A stretch of 64,000 nt of DNA from Actinacidiphila paucisporea. Its GTDB lineage: Bacteria; Actinomycetota; Actinomycetes; Streptomycetales; Streptomycetaceae. The translations under genes and the position numbers were made by a program. Below the pieces are notes generated by a model. It was not told the origin of the DNA. It made no database searches and saw only the letters and a program-made list of their open reading frames with translations. Shown piece by piece: positions 1 to 8,184 of the stretch (position 1 is its first letter; every line of letters begins with the position of its first letter). The DNA is taken from positions 127,159 through 191,158 of the forward strand of contig NZ_FRBI01000015.1 in the NCBI RefSeq assembly GCF_900142575.1. The letters are read 5' to 3'.

Positions 1-84
1 CTGCGCCGGAAGGTCGACGCCGGCCGCAAGCCGATGATCCACACCGTGCGAGGCGCGGGATACGTGCTGAAAGCCGCGCCGTGA
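1..84 (+). CDS. Response regulator, OmpR/PhoB family (3' end only)
   Basis: Only the last 27 codons are in the window. They end in the segment HTVRGAGYVL, the conserved C-terminal wing of the OmpR/PhoB winged-helix DNA-binding domain. The TGA stop overlaps the GTG start of the histidine kinase (GTGA), so the two are translationally coupled as a two-component pair. The receiver domain lies outside the window, so the target genes cannot be judged. Confidence 0.85.
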   Translation: MRRKVDAGRKPMIHTVRGAGYVLKAAP

Positions 85-1565
85 CAAAGCGGAGCGCCGT
101 GACGAGGCTGCGTGCCGTGATGCGGCGGATGGTGCCACGCACCCTGCGGGCCCGGCTCACCTGCGGCCTGGTCGTGCTGCTGGCACTGAGCTGCGCGGCG
201 GTGGGGATCGCCGCCGTCGTCACCCTGCGCTCCTTCCTCACCGAGCGGCTGGACCAGCAGCTCTCCCAGGCCGGCGGCACCTTCCCCGCCAGCCTCGAAC
301 ACCACGGGTCCCACGAGCCGGACGCGGACAACGCGCACGTCGACACCCGCCGCCAGGTGCCCGGCACGTTCGGCGCCCGGCTGCTCCACGGGCAGGTCAC
401 CGCGGCCGGCGTCGTCCGGTCAGGCGCGGACACCTCGGTGACGCTGACGGCCCGCGACAGAGCAGCGATCGCCGCGGTCCCCGTGGACGGGCACACGCAC
501 GCGCTGGAACTCTCGGCGCTCGACGACTACCGGGTCAGGGCCGTCACCGGGGACGACGGGGACGTCCTGGTGACCGGGCTGCCGCTGAGCGGCGTGCAGG
601 ACGCCGTGGCCCGCCTGGTCATGGTCGAGGGCGCCGTCTTCGGCGGGGCGCTGCTGGTCGCGGGCGCGGCGGGTGCGTTCTGGGTGCGCTGGTCGCTCCG
701 GCCGCTGCGCCGGGTCGCCGCCACCGCGGCCTCGGTGACCGCCCTGCCGCTGGCCAGCGGTGAGGTGGCGCTGCCCGACCGGGTCCCGGACACCGATCCG
801 CGGACCGAGGTCGGCCAGGTCGGCATCGCGCTGAACCGGATGCTGGGCCACGTCGAGAACGCGCTCGGCAAGCGGCACGCCGGCGAGGAGCGGCTGCGCC
901 GCTTCGCCGCCGACGCCAGCCACGAGCTGCGTACCCCCGTCGCCTCCATCCGCGGCCACGCCGAACTGGCCAGGCTCCACCCCGAGCCCGTACCGCCCGG
1001 GGTGTCCCGCGCCCTGGAGCGCATCGCCGCGGAGTCGGCCCGGATGGGCGGTATGGTCGACGACCTGATGCTGCTCGCCCGCCTCGACGCCGGCCGGCCG
1101 CTGGCCCGCGAACAGGTCGACCTCACGTTGCTCGTCCTGGACGCCGTCGACGACGCGCGCGCCGCGGGCCCCGGCCACCGCTGGGTCCTCGACCTGCCGG
1201 AAGCCCCGGTCACCGTGACCGGGGACGCGTTGCGGCTCCAGCAGATCCTCGGAAATCTGCTGGCCAACGCCCGCCTGCACACTCCGGCCGGCACCCGGGT
1301 CACCGTCCGGCTCCGCCAGGACCAGGCCGCGTCCCGCCTCGTGGTCGAGGACGACGGCCCCGGCATCCCCGCGGACATCCGCGACACCGTCTTCGAGCGC
1401 TTCGCCCGCGCCGACCACACCCGGCCGGGGCCCGAGGGCCGCGGCGCCGGACTCGGTCTCGCGATCGTCACCGCCGTGGCCACCGCCCACGGCGGCACCG
1501 CGGAGGTACGAAGCCGCCCGGGTGCCACCGAGTTCACGGTCACGCTGCCCAGGTCCGTCCTATAG
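81..1565 (+). CDS. Two-component sensor histidine kinase
   Basis: A 494-residue membrane-bound HisKA-type kinase. Two hydrophobic segments (about residues 26-49 and 178-201) enclose an extracytoplasmic sensor region of about 125 residues. A HAMP linker follows (about 200-264), then the H-box ASHELRTP with phosphoacceptor His281, the N-box GNLLANARLH around Asn392 and G-boxes DDGPGIP and GAGLGLAIV. The GTG start overlaps the stop of the response regulator, which is its obvious partner. The order regulator-kinase and the short extracytoplasmic domain are usual in actinobacteria. The signal sensed is unknown. No terminator is seen before the next gene 68 nt downstream. Confidence 0.93.
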   Translation: MTKRSAVTRLRAVMRRMVPRTLRARLTCGLVVLLALSCAAVGIAAVVTLRSFLTERLDQQLSQAGGTFPASLEHHGSHEPDADNAHVDTRRQVPGTFGARLLHGQVTAAGVVRSGADTSVTLTARDRAAIAAVPVDGHTHALELSALDDYRVRAVTGDDGDVLVTGLPLSGVQDAVARLVMVEGAVFGGALLVAGAAGAFWVRWSLRPLRRVAATAASVTALPLASGEVALPDRVPDTDPRTEVGQVGIALNRMLGHVENALGKRHAGEERLRRFAADASHELRTPVASIRGHAELARLHPEPVPPGVSRALERIAAESARMGGMVDDLMLLARLDAGRPLAREQVDLTLLVLDAVDDARAAGPGHRWVLDLPEAPVTVTGDALRLQQILGNLLANARLHTPAGTRVTVRLRQDQAASRLVVEDDGPGIPADIRDTVFERFARADHTRPGPEGRGAGLGLAIVTAVATAHGGTAEVRSRPGATEFTVTLPRSVL

Positions 1566-1633
1566 TCGGCAGTTGTCGCTCGAAACGCGGAGCGCCGGGA
1601 CGGCTGGAGCCCGGTGAAAGGGGAGGGCCTGGG

Positions 1634-2068
1634 ATGCAGGAGAAGCCACAGGACGGGGACACGGTGTCCAGGCACGCCCGGTTGCGGGCGGCGGTCTCGT
1701 ACGACGGGCAGTCGTCCGTGATCGGTCAGGCGCGCGATTTCACCGGGGTGTTCCTGGACCGGGCCGCGGCGCGGGGCGTGACGGTGGGCGCGGTGCAACG
1801 CGGGGACGCCCTGCTGGTGGTGAGCGAACTGGTGACCAACGCGGTGCGGCACGCGCCAGGCCCGTGCACCCTCACCCTCGACCTGGACGGTGATCTGCTG
1901 GAGATCGCCGTGACCGACACCTCCGCGCGGCCGCCGCGGGCCCAGCTCTTCGAGCCCGAGCGTGTCGGCCAGCACGGACTGGAGATCGTCACGGCCGTGT
2001 GCTCCACGGTCGTCACCTCCGTCACCGACCGCGGGAAGACCGTTCGCGCCCAGCTCATGGTCTTCTGA
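1634..2068 (+). CDS. RsbW-like ATP-binding protein (anti-sigma/regulatory kinase), paralog 1
   Basis: A 144-residue HATPase_c protein of the Streptomyces RsbW/SpoIIAB-like group, with N-box SELVTNAVRHAPG and G-box GQHGLEIV. Members of this family phosphorylate a STAS antagonist or sequester a sigma factor in the cytoplasm. The ATG at 1634 has a GGGAGG ribosome binding site 7 nt upstream. The STAS antagonist lies just downstream. A close paralog is at 6591-7025 on the minus strand: about 100 of 144 positions are identical by eye, without gaps. No sigma factor gene is adjacent, so the target is unknown. Confidence 0.88.
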   Translation: MQEKPQDGDTVSRHARLRAAVSYDGQSSVIGQARDFTGVFLDRAAARGVTVGAVQRGDALLVVSELVTNAVRHAPGPCTLTLDLDGDLLEIAVTDTSARPPRAQLFEPERVGQHGLEIVTAVCSTVVTSVTDRGKTVRAQLMVF

Positions 2069-2191
2069 GGCCCGCCCCGCCGCAGTTGTCGCGGTGCACC
2101 GGAGTTGACACCGGCAGGACGATTGCGCTGGGCTGAAGACCAGGCCGCTCCCGCGGTCGGCGGTACCGAGGCCGCCCGGAAAGGTGGCACA

Positions 2192-2533
2192 TTGTTCAGC
2201 GAACGCCTGCAGATCCGTACGACTGTCACATCCCGGGGCATCACGGTGGTCACCCCCGCCGGGGAGGTCGACCACACCGGCGCCCCCGCCCTGGAGGAAG
2301 TCCTCACCGCGAGCGGCCGGCTGCCCTGCGCCGTGGTCGACTTCTCCCACACCGCTTTCATCGACTCCAGCGGGATCACCGCCCTGCTCCGCGCCAACCG
2401 GAGCCTGCGTGCCGCGGGCGGCTGGCTGCGGCTGAGCAGCATCCCCGAAGGACCCCTGCGCGTCATGCGGATCGTCGGCCTGGACCACGTCATCGACGTG
2501 TACCCGACCCTGCACGCCGCCCTCCGGACGTAG
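2192..2533 (+). CDS. Anti-sigma factor antagonist (STAS, RsbV-like), paralog 1
   Basis: A 113-residue single-domain STAS protein. The phosphoacceptor motif DSSG is at residues 58-61 (IDSSGITALL), as in SpoIIAA/RsbV, whose phosphorylation state controls binding to the anti-sigma kinase. I chose the TTG at 2192 because it follows GGAAAGGTGG and because the paralog at 6129-6470 has the same TTG context and exactly the same length. A longer frame from a TTG at 2105 (142 residues) is possible but has no comparable conservation. It converges with the MEDS gene 39 nt downstream, with no clear terminator between. Confidence 0.85.
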   Translation: MFSERLQIRTTVTSRGITVVTPAGEVDHTGAPALEEVLTASGRLPCAVVDFSHTAFIDSSGITALLRANRSLRAAGGWLRLSSIPEGPLRVMRIVGLDHVIDVYPTLHAALRT

Positions 2534-2572
2534 CAGCTCCCCGGCGGCGGACGCGGCTGAGGGTGAGCGGTG

Positions 2573-3538
2573 TCATGACAGCGCTGTGCTCAGACGTACG
2601 GTGGTGCCGCGCTCGGCTGTGGAACGTATCTGGACGAGGTCGCACAGCTGGTTGACCAGCCACAGGCCGCGGCCGCCGATCTGCTGCGGCGTCGGACGGT
2701 AGCGTCCCACCAGGGGATCGCGGATGTGGCCGCTGTCGTCGAACTGGCAGATGAGGGCGTCGTCGCTGACCCAGGCCCGCAGAGTGCCGCGGCCGCCGCC
2801 GTGCCGGACGCTGTTGGCGGCCACCTCGGTGGCGGCCACCAGGAATTCCTGCAACCGGGGGCCGGTCAGTCCGTGCCGTCGGGCGCAGGCGGCGACCCTG
2901 GCACGCACCTCACCCAGGTCACCCGCACCGTAGACCAGTGACTGCTCGGGGTCGCGGGGCGCGGTCAGCTCGTCGAAGGGGAAGGGGCCGTCGGCGAAAT
3001 GCGGGTTGTCGCCGTGGACGCCTTCGACGAGGTGGTAAGGATGGCAGCGGCGCGCGGAGTCCAGCACGGTTTCCTCCACGACGGCGGTGTCGTACGGGCA
3101 CAGCAGCCACCAGGCGGGGGAATCGATGAACGTCCGGTTGACCAGCCACTCGTGGTAGCGCAGCTCGCCGCGTTCGGCCGGCGTCGCGGTCGCCCACGGG
3201 GACTCGCTGATACCGCGCACGGGCAGGCCGTGGCCGAAGCTCTTGGCGATCCAGTCCTTCCAGGCGGGGATGAGCCGCCCGGGGTTGCGGCCCAGCGCCC
3301 CGGTGTCCATGAAGGTCACCCGTTCCCGCCCGGCGCCGGCCCCCACCGCGTCGCGCAGCACGGCCCGCTTGTCCTCGCCCACGGCGACCAGCACGGTCTC
3401 GTCGGCGTCCAGCGCGTCGTGGATGAACGTCACGGCGCCCTGGAGGAACGCGGCCTCGCCCCGATAGGGGTACAACTCGTGGCGGAAGACCGGCGTGCCG
3501 CCGGTGCGGGGCGAGGCGGCCGCGGGCGGTGAAATCAT
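2573..3538 (-). CDS. MEDS sensor domain plus HATPase regulator (RsbA-type)
   Basis: A 321-residue soluble protein. Residues about 13-190 form a MEDS domain (HELYPYRGEAAFLQG...), known from DcmR-type sensors and common in Streptomyces anti-sigma regulators. Residues about 200-318 form an RsbW-like HATPase_c domain with N-box TEVAANSVRHGGG and G-box GGRGLWLVNQLCD. This architecture is usually annotated as RsbA-family anti-sigma regulatory protein. The ATG overlaps the stop of the upstream MEDS-STAS gene (ATGA, 3535-3538), so the two are co-translated. The ligand of the MEDS domain is not known. Confidence 0.88.
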   Translation of the reverse strand: MISPPAAASPRTGGTPVFRHELYPYRGEAAFLQGAVTFIHDALDADETVLVAVGEDKRAVLRDAVGAGAGRERVTFMDTGALGRNPGRLIPAWKDWIAKSFGHGLPVRGISESPWATATPAERGELRYHEWLVNRTFIDSPAWWLLCPYDTAVVEETVLDSARRCHPYHLVEGVHGDNPHFADGPFPFDELTAPRDPEQSLVYGAGDLGEVRARVAACARRHGLTGPRLQEFLVAATEVAANSVRHGGGRGTLRAWVSDDALICQFDDSGHIRDPLVGRYRPTPQQIGGRGLWLVNQLCDLVQIRSTAERGTTVRLSTALS

Positions 3539-4347
3539 GGTGCCAGCTCCACGGCGATCGTCGGGTCGTTGAAACCGAGCAGCTCCCAGCACTTGCGGAC
3601 GGTCGAGTTGCAGCCCTCGACCAGGATCCTGCGGCCGGGGAAGGCGCGTGCCGCCTCGGCGAGCGTCTGCATGCCCGCCACGTCCATCATGTCCAGGCCG
3701 TGGCAGAGCAGCCGCAGCGTGGCCGTGGTCCGCAGGAGTTCGGTCACCGCGGTGCGAAAGGCGTCGACGCCGTCCGCGTCGACCACCCCGCTCACCGTCC
3801 AGCGTCCCTCCCCGGAGCTGAACAACTGGAAGGACGGCGCGCGGGCGGGGCTTCCGGCGAAATGCGGATGCAGCGTCGCCGCCTGCTCCAGGATGTGGGG
3901 GAGGAAGGCGCGGCCGGGATAGGCGCACACCACAGCCGCCGCCGTGCCGCTGCCGACGAGCGCGTCCAGCTTCAACTCCTGGTCGGCGATCTGCTGCGGC
4001 GTGGCGCCGGCGGGCCAGACGTGGTCCATCCGGGCGAGCACCCGCAAGGCGCGGTAGCCCTGGCGGCCGGCGGTCTCCGCCTCCTGCCGGACCAGGGACA
4101 CCAGCGAGTCCGTGCCCCAGGCCGAGCCGCCGGCGGCCGGATCGATGAGCAGGGCCTGCGGGGGTCGCCACTCCGGCCACGCGGTGGACAAGGGCCCCAG
4201 GACCATGAGTTTGTCGCCGATCTTCGCGCCGTCGTGGAGGTAGTCGTAGGCGGTGCGCCGGAAGTCGTCGTCGGCGGGCACCAGCCAGCACACGTGGTCG
4301 CCGACGTTGACCGGAGAGAGGCTGGCCGCGTTGCGAGCGATCCTCAC
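3535..4347 (-). CDS. MEDS sensor domain plus degenerate STAS domain
   Basis: A 270-residue protein with an N-terminal MEDS domain (about 10-170, GDHVCWLVPADDDFRR) and a C-terminal STAS-like domain (about 180-268). The segment equivalent to the DSSG phosphorylation loop reads DVAG, so the usual phosphoacceptor Ser is missing. I chose the GTG at 4347 because GAGGAG lies 6 nt upstream; the frame also runs open to 4476 without a good ribosome binding site. It is the first gene of a two-gene unit with the MEDS-ATPase. It looks like a sensing or scaffold antagonist that does not switch by phosphorylation, which is inference. Confidence 0.82.
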   Translation of the reverse strand: MRIARNAASLSPVNVGDHVCWLVPADDDFRRTAYDYLHDGAKIGDKLMVLGPLSTAWPEWRPPQALLIDPAAGGSAWGTDSLVSLVRQEAETAGRQGYRALRVLARMDHVWPAGATPQQIADQELKLDALVGSGTAAAVVCAYPGRAFLPHILEQAATLHPHFAGSPARAPSFQLFSSGEGRWTVSGVVDADGVDAFRTAVTELLRTTATLRLLCHGLDMMDVAGMQTLAEAARAFPGRRILVEGCNSTVRKCWELLGFNDPTIAVELAP

Positions 4348-4657
4348 AGCGTTCTCCTCGTCTCGTGCCGCCGACTCGAGCAGCGGTTCAGCGCGGTGTT
4401 CCGCTTCTCGAGGACGACAGGTCAGGTGCTCCCTCAGCCCGCGTACCGGGCGCGGGCCCGCGATCGTGCGGGCCACTCGTGACGGTGGGACCCGGGATCA
4501 CCGGCCCCGACGGTCTGTTGGAAAAGGTCGTCATGCAACTCATCTGCCCAGTAGGCGCGGTTCAACCGCGCACGCTGCCGCGCATCCGCAGGCCCGGGCG
4601 CCAGGAGCCTGTCGCCGGTCGGCCGGCGGCAGAGCGCGGACCGGCAGGGCGGCGGCC
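4348..4657. other. Intergenic region upstream of the MEDS operon, with a perfect inverted repeat
   Basis: This 310-nt gap lies between the kinase stop and the MEDS-STAS start. It contains a perfect 8-bp inverted repeat with a 1-nt spacer, GCGCGGTT-C-AACCGCGC, at 4555-4571. That could be a regulator site or part of the kinase terminator. No GTTT/GGGTA-type SigB promoter and no further gene are evident. Confidence 0.5.
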
Positions 4658-5992
4658 CTACTTCTTGGGCTTCTTGGGTTTCCTCGGCTTCTTGCCGGAT
4701 GAGCCGTCGTCGTGTGCCGGGGGTGCTGCCTGGTGGGTGGTGGCGGCGGGGCCGGCGGCCGGCGGGGGCGGGGCGGTTGTGGTGGCCTTCGCGGAGGCGT
4801 GGCCGGGGGAGGCGGCGGTGGATGCCGCCGGCCGGGCGGCCGTGGGGGAGGACATGGAGTGTGGCGAGGCCGCTGCCGGTTGGGAGGGCGCCGGGCCTCG
4901 GCCGTTACCGGAGGTGGGGTCGGACAGGGCGAGGATGCCGGCGGCCGTGGCGCCCAGCGTGGCCGCGGCCGCCGTTCCGATCACCAGCCGTTGGCGCCTT
5001 TTCGACCGGGGAGGATACGCCCGGGACGGTGTGGTGGGGTCGAGCGCGGGCGCCGGACCCGGCAGGGGCCGGCGAGTGGTGCGGGTCGTGGTGGTGCCGG
5101 GCGCCGGGCCGGGGCTCCAGTGGCGCAGCCAGCTCTCGGCCTGTTCCGCGGTCGGGCGTTCGGCGGGGTCCTTGGCCAGCAGGCGCAGGATGTACTGCGA
5201 GAGCGCCGGCGGGATCGCCGGGTTGCGCTGGTGCGGCGGTTCGGGCTCGGTGTGGACGTGCTGGTAAAGGATCGCGGCGGGGACGTCCGCGGTGAAAGGC
5301 GGCGCGCCGGTGAGGAGCTGGTAGAGCGCGCAGCCCAGGGCGTAGACGTCGCTGGCGGTGGTGGCGGGACGGCCCAGGGTGCGTTCGGGGGAGAGGTAGG
5401 CGACGGTGCCTATGACCTTTCCGTTCGAGGTCGGTACCAGGGCGGCCGTGGTGTCCTGCGTGAAACGGGCGATGCCGAAGTCGGCGATGCTGACGTTCCC
5501 GTCCTCGTCCAGGAGCAGGTTGGCGGGCTTGATGTCGCGGTGCACGATGCCGTGCCGGTGGGCGGTGGCCAGGCCGGCGGCGATCTGCGCGCCCAGGGCT
5601 GCCACCCGCGGGGCGTCCAGCGCGGCGACGTCCTCCAGCTCCTGGGCCAGCGAGCGGCCGGTGACCAGTTCCATCACCAGATACAGGCGGTCCTGGTCGG
5701 CACCGAAGTCGTACACCGTGACCACGTGCGGGTCGTTGAGGTGTGCGGCCGTGCGGGCCTCCAGCGAGAACCGCTGGGTGGCGGCCTGGTCGGGGGTTTT
5801 CTCGGTCAGCACCTTCACGGCGACCGGGCGCCCCAGCGTTTCGTCCCAGCCGCGCCACACCTGGCCCATACCGCCGCGGCCGATCAGCGCGTCCAGCCGG
5901 TAGCGGTCGGCGAGCAGGAGGCGTTGGTGCGGGTTCCGCGCCTTGTCCGCCTCGCCCTGGCCTCGTCCCGGATCTGTCGACATGGTCGCCAT
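4658..5992 (-). CDS. Eukaryotic-type Ser/Thr protein kinase, membrane-anchored
   Basis: A 444-residue Hanks-type kinase. The glycine loop is GRGGMGQVW, the catalytic Lys is K60 (VAVKVL), the catalytic loop HRDIKPANLLL has Asp153, and DFG and the activation segment follow. Residues about 280-330 are a Pro/Thr-rich juxtamembrane linker. One transmembrane helix lies at about 337-357, with an Ala/Pro/Thr-rich extracytoplasmic tail ending in a Lys/Pro run (KKPRKPKKPKK). There are no PASTA repeats, so sensing differs from PknB. A second ATG 9 nt downstream is an alternative start. Its position inside the RsbV/RsbW cluster suggests it phosphorylates a STAS or anti-sigma protein there, but this is inference. 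Confidence 0.92.
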   Translation of the reverse strand: MATMSTDPGRGQGEADKARNPHQRLLLADRYRLDALIGRGGMGQVWRGWDETLGRPVAVKVLTEKTPDQAATQRFSLEARTAAHLNDPHVVTVYDFGADQDRLYLVMELVTGRSLAQELEDVAALDAPRVAALGAQIAAGLATAHRHGIVHRDIKPANLLLDEDGNVSIADFGIARFTQDTTAALVPTSNGKVIGTVAYLSPERTLGRPATTASDVYALGCALYQLLTGAPPFTADVPAAILYQHVHTEPEPPHQRNPAIPPALSQYILRLLAKDPAERPTAEQAESWLRHWSPGPAPGTTTTRTTRRPLPGPAPALDPTTPSRAYPPRSKRRQRLVIGTAAAATLGATAAGILALSDPTSGNGRGPAPSQPAAASPHSMSSPTAARPAASTAASPGHASAKATTTAPPPPAAGPAATTHQAAPPAHDDGSSGKKPRKPKKPKK

Positions 5993-6128
5993 CTACCCCG
6001 CGCGCCCCGCGCCACTCGCCCGCTTTCCCGGCCCGCCGGCCGCGCTGCGGGAGGCCGCGCCACCGCCGGCATCGCCACCGGAAGCCGGGCCGCCCCGGTA
6101 CGGCCCGGCAAGATCCGCCGGACAGGCC

Positions 6129-6470
6129 CTAGGTCCGGAGGGCCCCGCCGAGGCTCGGGTAGACGTCGATGACCTGGTCGATGCCGACGATCCGCATGGC
6201 ACGCAGCGGCGTGTCGGGGACGCTGCTCAGGCGCAGCCAGCCGCCGGCGGCCCGCAGGGTGTGGCTGGCGCGGAGCAGGGCGGTGATCCCGCTGGAGTCG
6301 ATGAAAGTGATGTGCGGGAAGTCCACGACGGCGCACGGCAGCCGGCCGGTCTCGGTGAGGGCCGCCTCCAGCGCGGCGGCGCTGCCGTAGTCCAGTTCGC
6401 CGGCGGGGGTGATGACCGTGACGCCTCTGGGGGTGACGGACGTACGGATCTGTATGCGTTCGCTGGGCAA
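6129..6470 (-). CDS. Anti-sigma factor antagonist (STAS, RsbV-like), paralog 2
   Basis: A 113-residue STAS protein with an intact IDSSGITALLRAS phosphorylation loop, closely similar to the product of 2192-2533 and of identical length. The TTG at 6470 follows GGAAAGGTGGGCATC, the same leader as in paralog 1. A GTG at 6500 would add ten residues. It lies 120 nt downstream of the RsbW-like gene in the order ATPase then STAS, as in the first pair, and upstream of the Ser/Thr kinase on the same strand. Confidence 0.85.
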   Translation of the reverse strand: MPSERIQIRTSVTPRGVTVITPAGELDYGSAAALEAALTETGRLPCAVVDFPHITFIDSSGITALLRASHTLRAAGGWLRLSSVPDTPLRAMRIVGIDQVIDVYPSLGGALRT

Positions 6471-6590
6471 GATGCCCACCTTTCCGGACGGCTTCGACAC
6501 CGCCGGCTGTTGGAGAGGGCCGGCCGTCAGGCCTGCCCATCCGTCCCGCCGGTCTGTGTCTTCCCGCAGTCGGACGGGCCGGCGCGGATC

Positions 6591-7025
6591 TCAGAGGACC
6601 AGGATGCGGGCGCGGACGGTTTTCCCGCGCTCGGTGGGTTCGACGGCGACCCCGGTACACAGGGCCACGACTATTTCCAGCCCGTGCTGGCCGATGCGGC
6701 GCGGCTCGTAGGGCTGCGGCTGCGGTGGCAGCCGCGAGGTGTCCGACACGGCGATCTCCAGCAGGTCGCCGTGCAGGGCGAGAGCGAGGGTGCACGGTCC
6801 TGGCGCGTGCCGCACCGCGTTGGTCACCAGCTCGCTGGCCACCAGCAGCGCGTCTCCCCGCGGCACGGGGGCCACCTGCACACCCCGCACCGCGGCACGG
6901 TCCAGGAACGCACCGACGAAGCCCCGCGCCTGGCCGATCACGGGCACCTGCCCGTCATAGGAGGCCACCGCCCGCAACCGGGCCCGCCGGGACATGGTGC
7001 TCCCCTCCTGCGGTATCTGTTGCAC
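6591..7025 (-). CDS. RsbW-like ATP-binding protein, paralog 2
   Basis: A 144-residue HATPase_c protein with N-box SELVTNAVRHAPG identical to paralog 1 and G-box GQHGLEIV. The GTG at 7025 aligns with the ATG of paralog 1. An internal ATG at 6995 has a better Shine-Dalgarno (AGGAGG 8 nt upstream) and would give 134 residues, so the true start is uncertain. With the STAS gene at 6129 it forms the mirror image of the pair at 1634-2533. Role as for that family: antagonist kinase or anti-sigma factor. Confidence 0.87.
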   Translation of the reverse strand: MQQIPQEGSTMSRRARLRAVASYDGQVPVIGQARGFVGAFLDRAAVRGVQVAPVPRGDALLVASELVTNAVRHAPGPCTLALALHGDLLEIAVSDTSRLPPQPQPYEPRRIGQHGLEIVVALCTGVAVEPTERGKTVRARILVL

Positions 7026-7913
7026 CGAAGGCCCCCTCTTCCGACGTCAGGCTTGTGCCTGGCACCCGCGCCTTGAGCGAAGGTGCCGTAGAGGGCGTAT
7101 ACCACGCTCCGCCCGCCGCATGCCTCCGGCGTGTCCGGTGAACTCTCGCACGGCCGCCGCCCGCTGTGAGACGGAGGGCTCCGGTATGAGCGGGAGTGAT
7201 CGCCGTCGCCTACGGCTGTCCGCACGCCTGTACGCCCATGAGCGTATTTCCCACCCCCGGCGGCGATGGGAGCCGGTTCGGCGGCAGGGCCTCCGCACGG
7301 CGGCCGAACCGGACTGCCGGAGTTCGCCGGTGCCTTCCCGGGGCGCCCGCCGACGAGCACCTCCTGCCGGTGGCCGCCGGGCGCCGCACGCTGACGTGCG
7401 GGTTTCCGGAAGGCGGGAACGCCTGTTCGCGGAGACTATGCCAGACGGTTTTGCCGGCTGGCGCATTCGCCGGGGGTGCGCTTTTCGGACGCCGGATTGG
7501 CGATTTCGAAAGGCCGAAAAGCGCCGGGAGGGCTTGCCGGCACCGGTCGGCCATGGCTGTGCGTCAGTCCATGGCCAACGCTTATCGTGCATATATATAT
7601 TCGTTCAATGCGGAACGATCGAATAACGCGCGGTCACCCGCAGGTCCCGGCCCGCTTCGAAACTTTGTCCGCCTCCGCGGGGCCCCTGTCTACCCAGACT
7701 TTCCCGCTTGAATCAGAGAGGTTCCGCCGCGCCGTCGGCGACCTGCTTTGAACCGGCCATCTCCGGGCCGGTTCCCCGGCTTTCTGTCACGCGGTGACGC
7801 CTCATGTAGCCTGACGTGACTGCGATGAGGGGTCACTCTCGTCGCGGATCCGGCGCCTTATGGCGACCGGCCGACAATGAGATGAAACGTCGCCGACGAG
7901 AACAGGTGGAGTT
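7026..7913. promoter_or_regulatory. Long regulatory region upstream of the mbtH-NRPS locus
   Basis: This 888-nt stretch has no convincing gene and divides the divergent RsbW gene and mbtH. An unusually AT-rich patch (7580-7625) contains an ATATATATAT run next to an inverted repeat TCGTTC-N6-GAACGA at 7601-7618. A perfect 9-bp hairpin GAACCGGCC-N7-GGCCGGTTC lies at 7750-7774. Just before mbtH is a cluster of GTGAC/GTCAC pentamers that includes a long hyphenated inverted repeat (separate entry). The size and structure suggest regulated expression of the peptide synthetase genes, but no pathway regulator is encoded nearby. Confidence 0.6.
7786..7836. promoter_or_regulatory. Candidate operator: 12-bp hyphenated inverted repeat before mbtH
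   Basis: The left arm GTGACGCCTCAT (7794-7805) and right arm ATGAGGGGTCAC (7825-7836) are complementary at 11 of 12 positions, with a 19-nt spacer. A further GTCAC at 7786-7790 forms GTCAC-gcg-GTGAC with the left arm, and the spacer contains another GTGAC. The block ends 77 nt before the mbtH start, where an operator or leader hairpin would act. Confidence 0.5.
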
Positions 7914-8132
7914 GTGGCTAATCCTTTCGACGACGAGTCCGGGACATTCGTGGTTCTGGTGAACGACGAAGGCCAGCACTGTTTGTGGCCGGCCCATATC
8001 GACATTCCGGGTGGTTGGCGGGCCGACGGCCCTGAACGGTCCCGCCAGGAGTGCCTGGACGCGATTGACACGTCGTGGACCGATATGCGCCCCGCCAGTC
8101 TGGTCCGGGCAATGGAGGCCGACGCCCGCTGA
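7914..8132 (+). CDS. MbtH-like protein
   Basis: A 72-residue protein with the family signature: start MANPFDDESG, then GQHCLWP, the motif IPGGW and a C-terminal SxxDxxWTDMRP-like segment. MbtH proteins bind NRPS adenylation domains and are often needed for their solubility or activity. The GTG start at 7914 gives the canonical N-terminus and follows AGGTGGAG closely. It is the first gene of the NRPS unit, 288 nt before the synthetase start, and presumably serves the six adenylation domains encoded downstream. Confidence 0.95.
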   Translation: MANPFDDESGTFVVLVNDEGQHCLWPAHIDIPGGWRADGPERSRQECLDAIDTSWTDMRPASLVRAMEADAR

Positions 8133-8152
8133 GCGGGGTCCCGGCCCTCCGA

Positions 8153-8184
8153 GAGCGCCCGGCCCGGCGAGTCCGCGGGCGCTC
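8153..8184 (+). terminator. Hairpin between mbtH and the NRPS gene
   Basis: A 9-bp perfect stem GAGCGCCCG (8153-8161) / CGGGCGCTC (8176-8184) with a 14-nt loop lies 21 nt after the mbtH stop. There is no T-run. It may attenuate readthrough so that MbtH is made in excess over the synthetase. Confidence 0.4.

Noticed and set aside
2105..2191. N-terminal extension of the first STAS protein from a TTG at 2105
   Set aside because: The extension has no similarity to the paralog, while the TTG at 2192 shares ribosome binding site, start codon and length with it.
6994..7626. Possible small genes in the 888-nt gap before mbtH
   Set aside because: Several overlapping frames exist in all phases, but none has a good ribosome binding site, domain or consistent codon bias.
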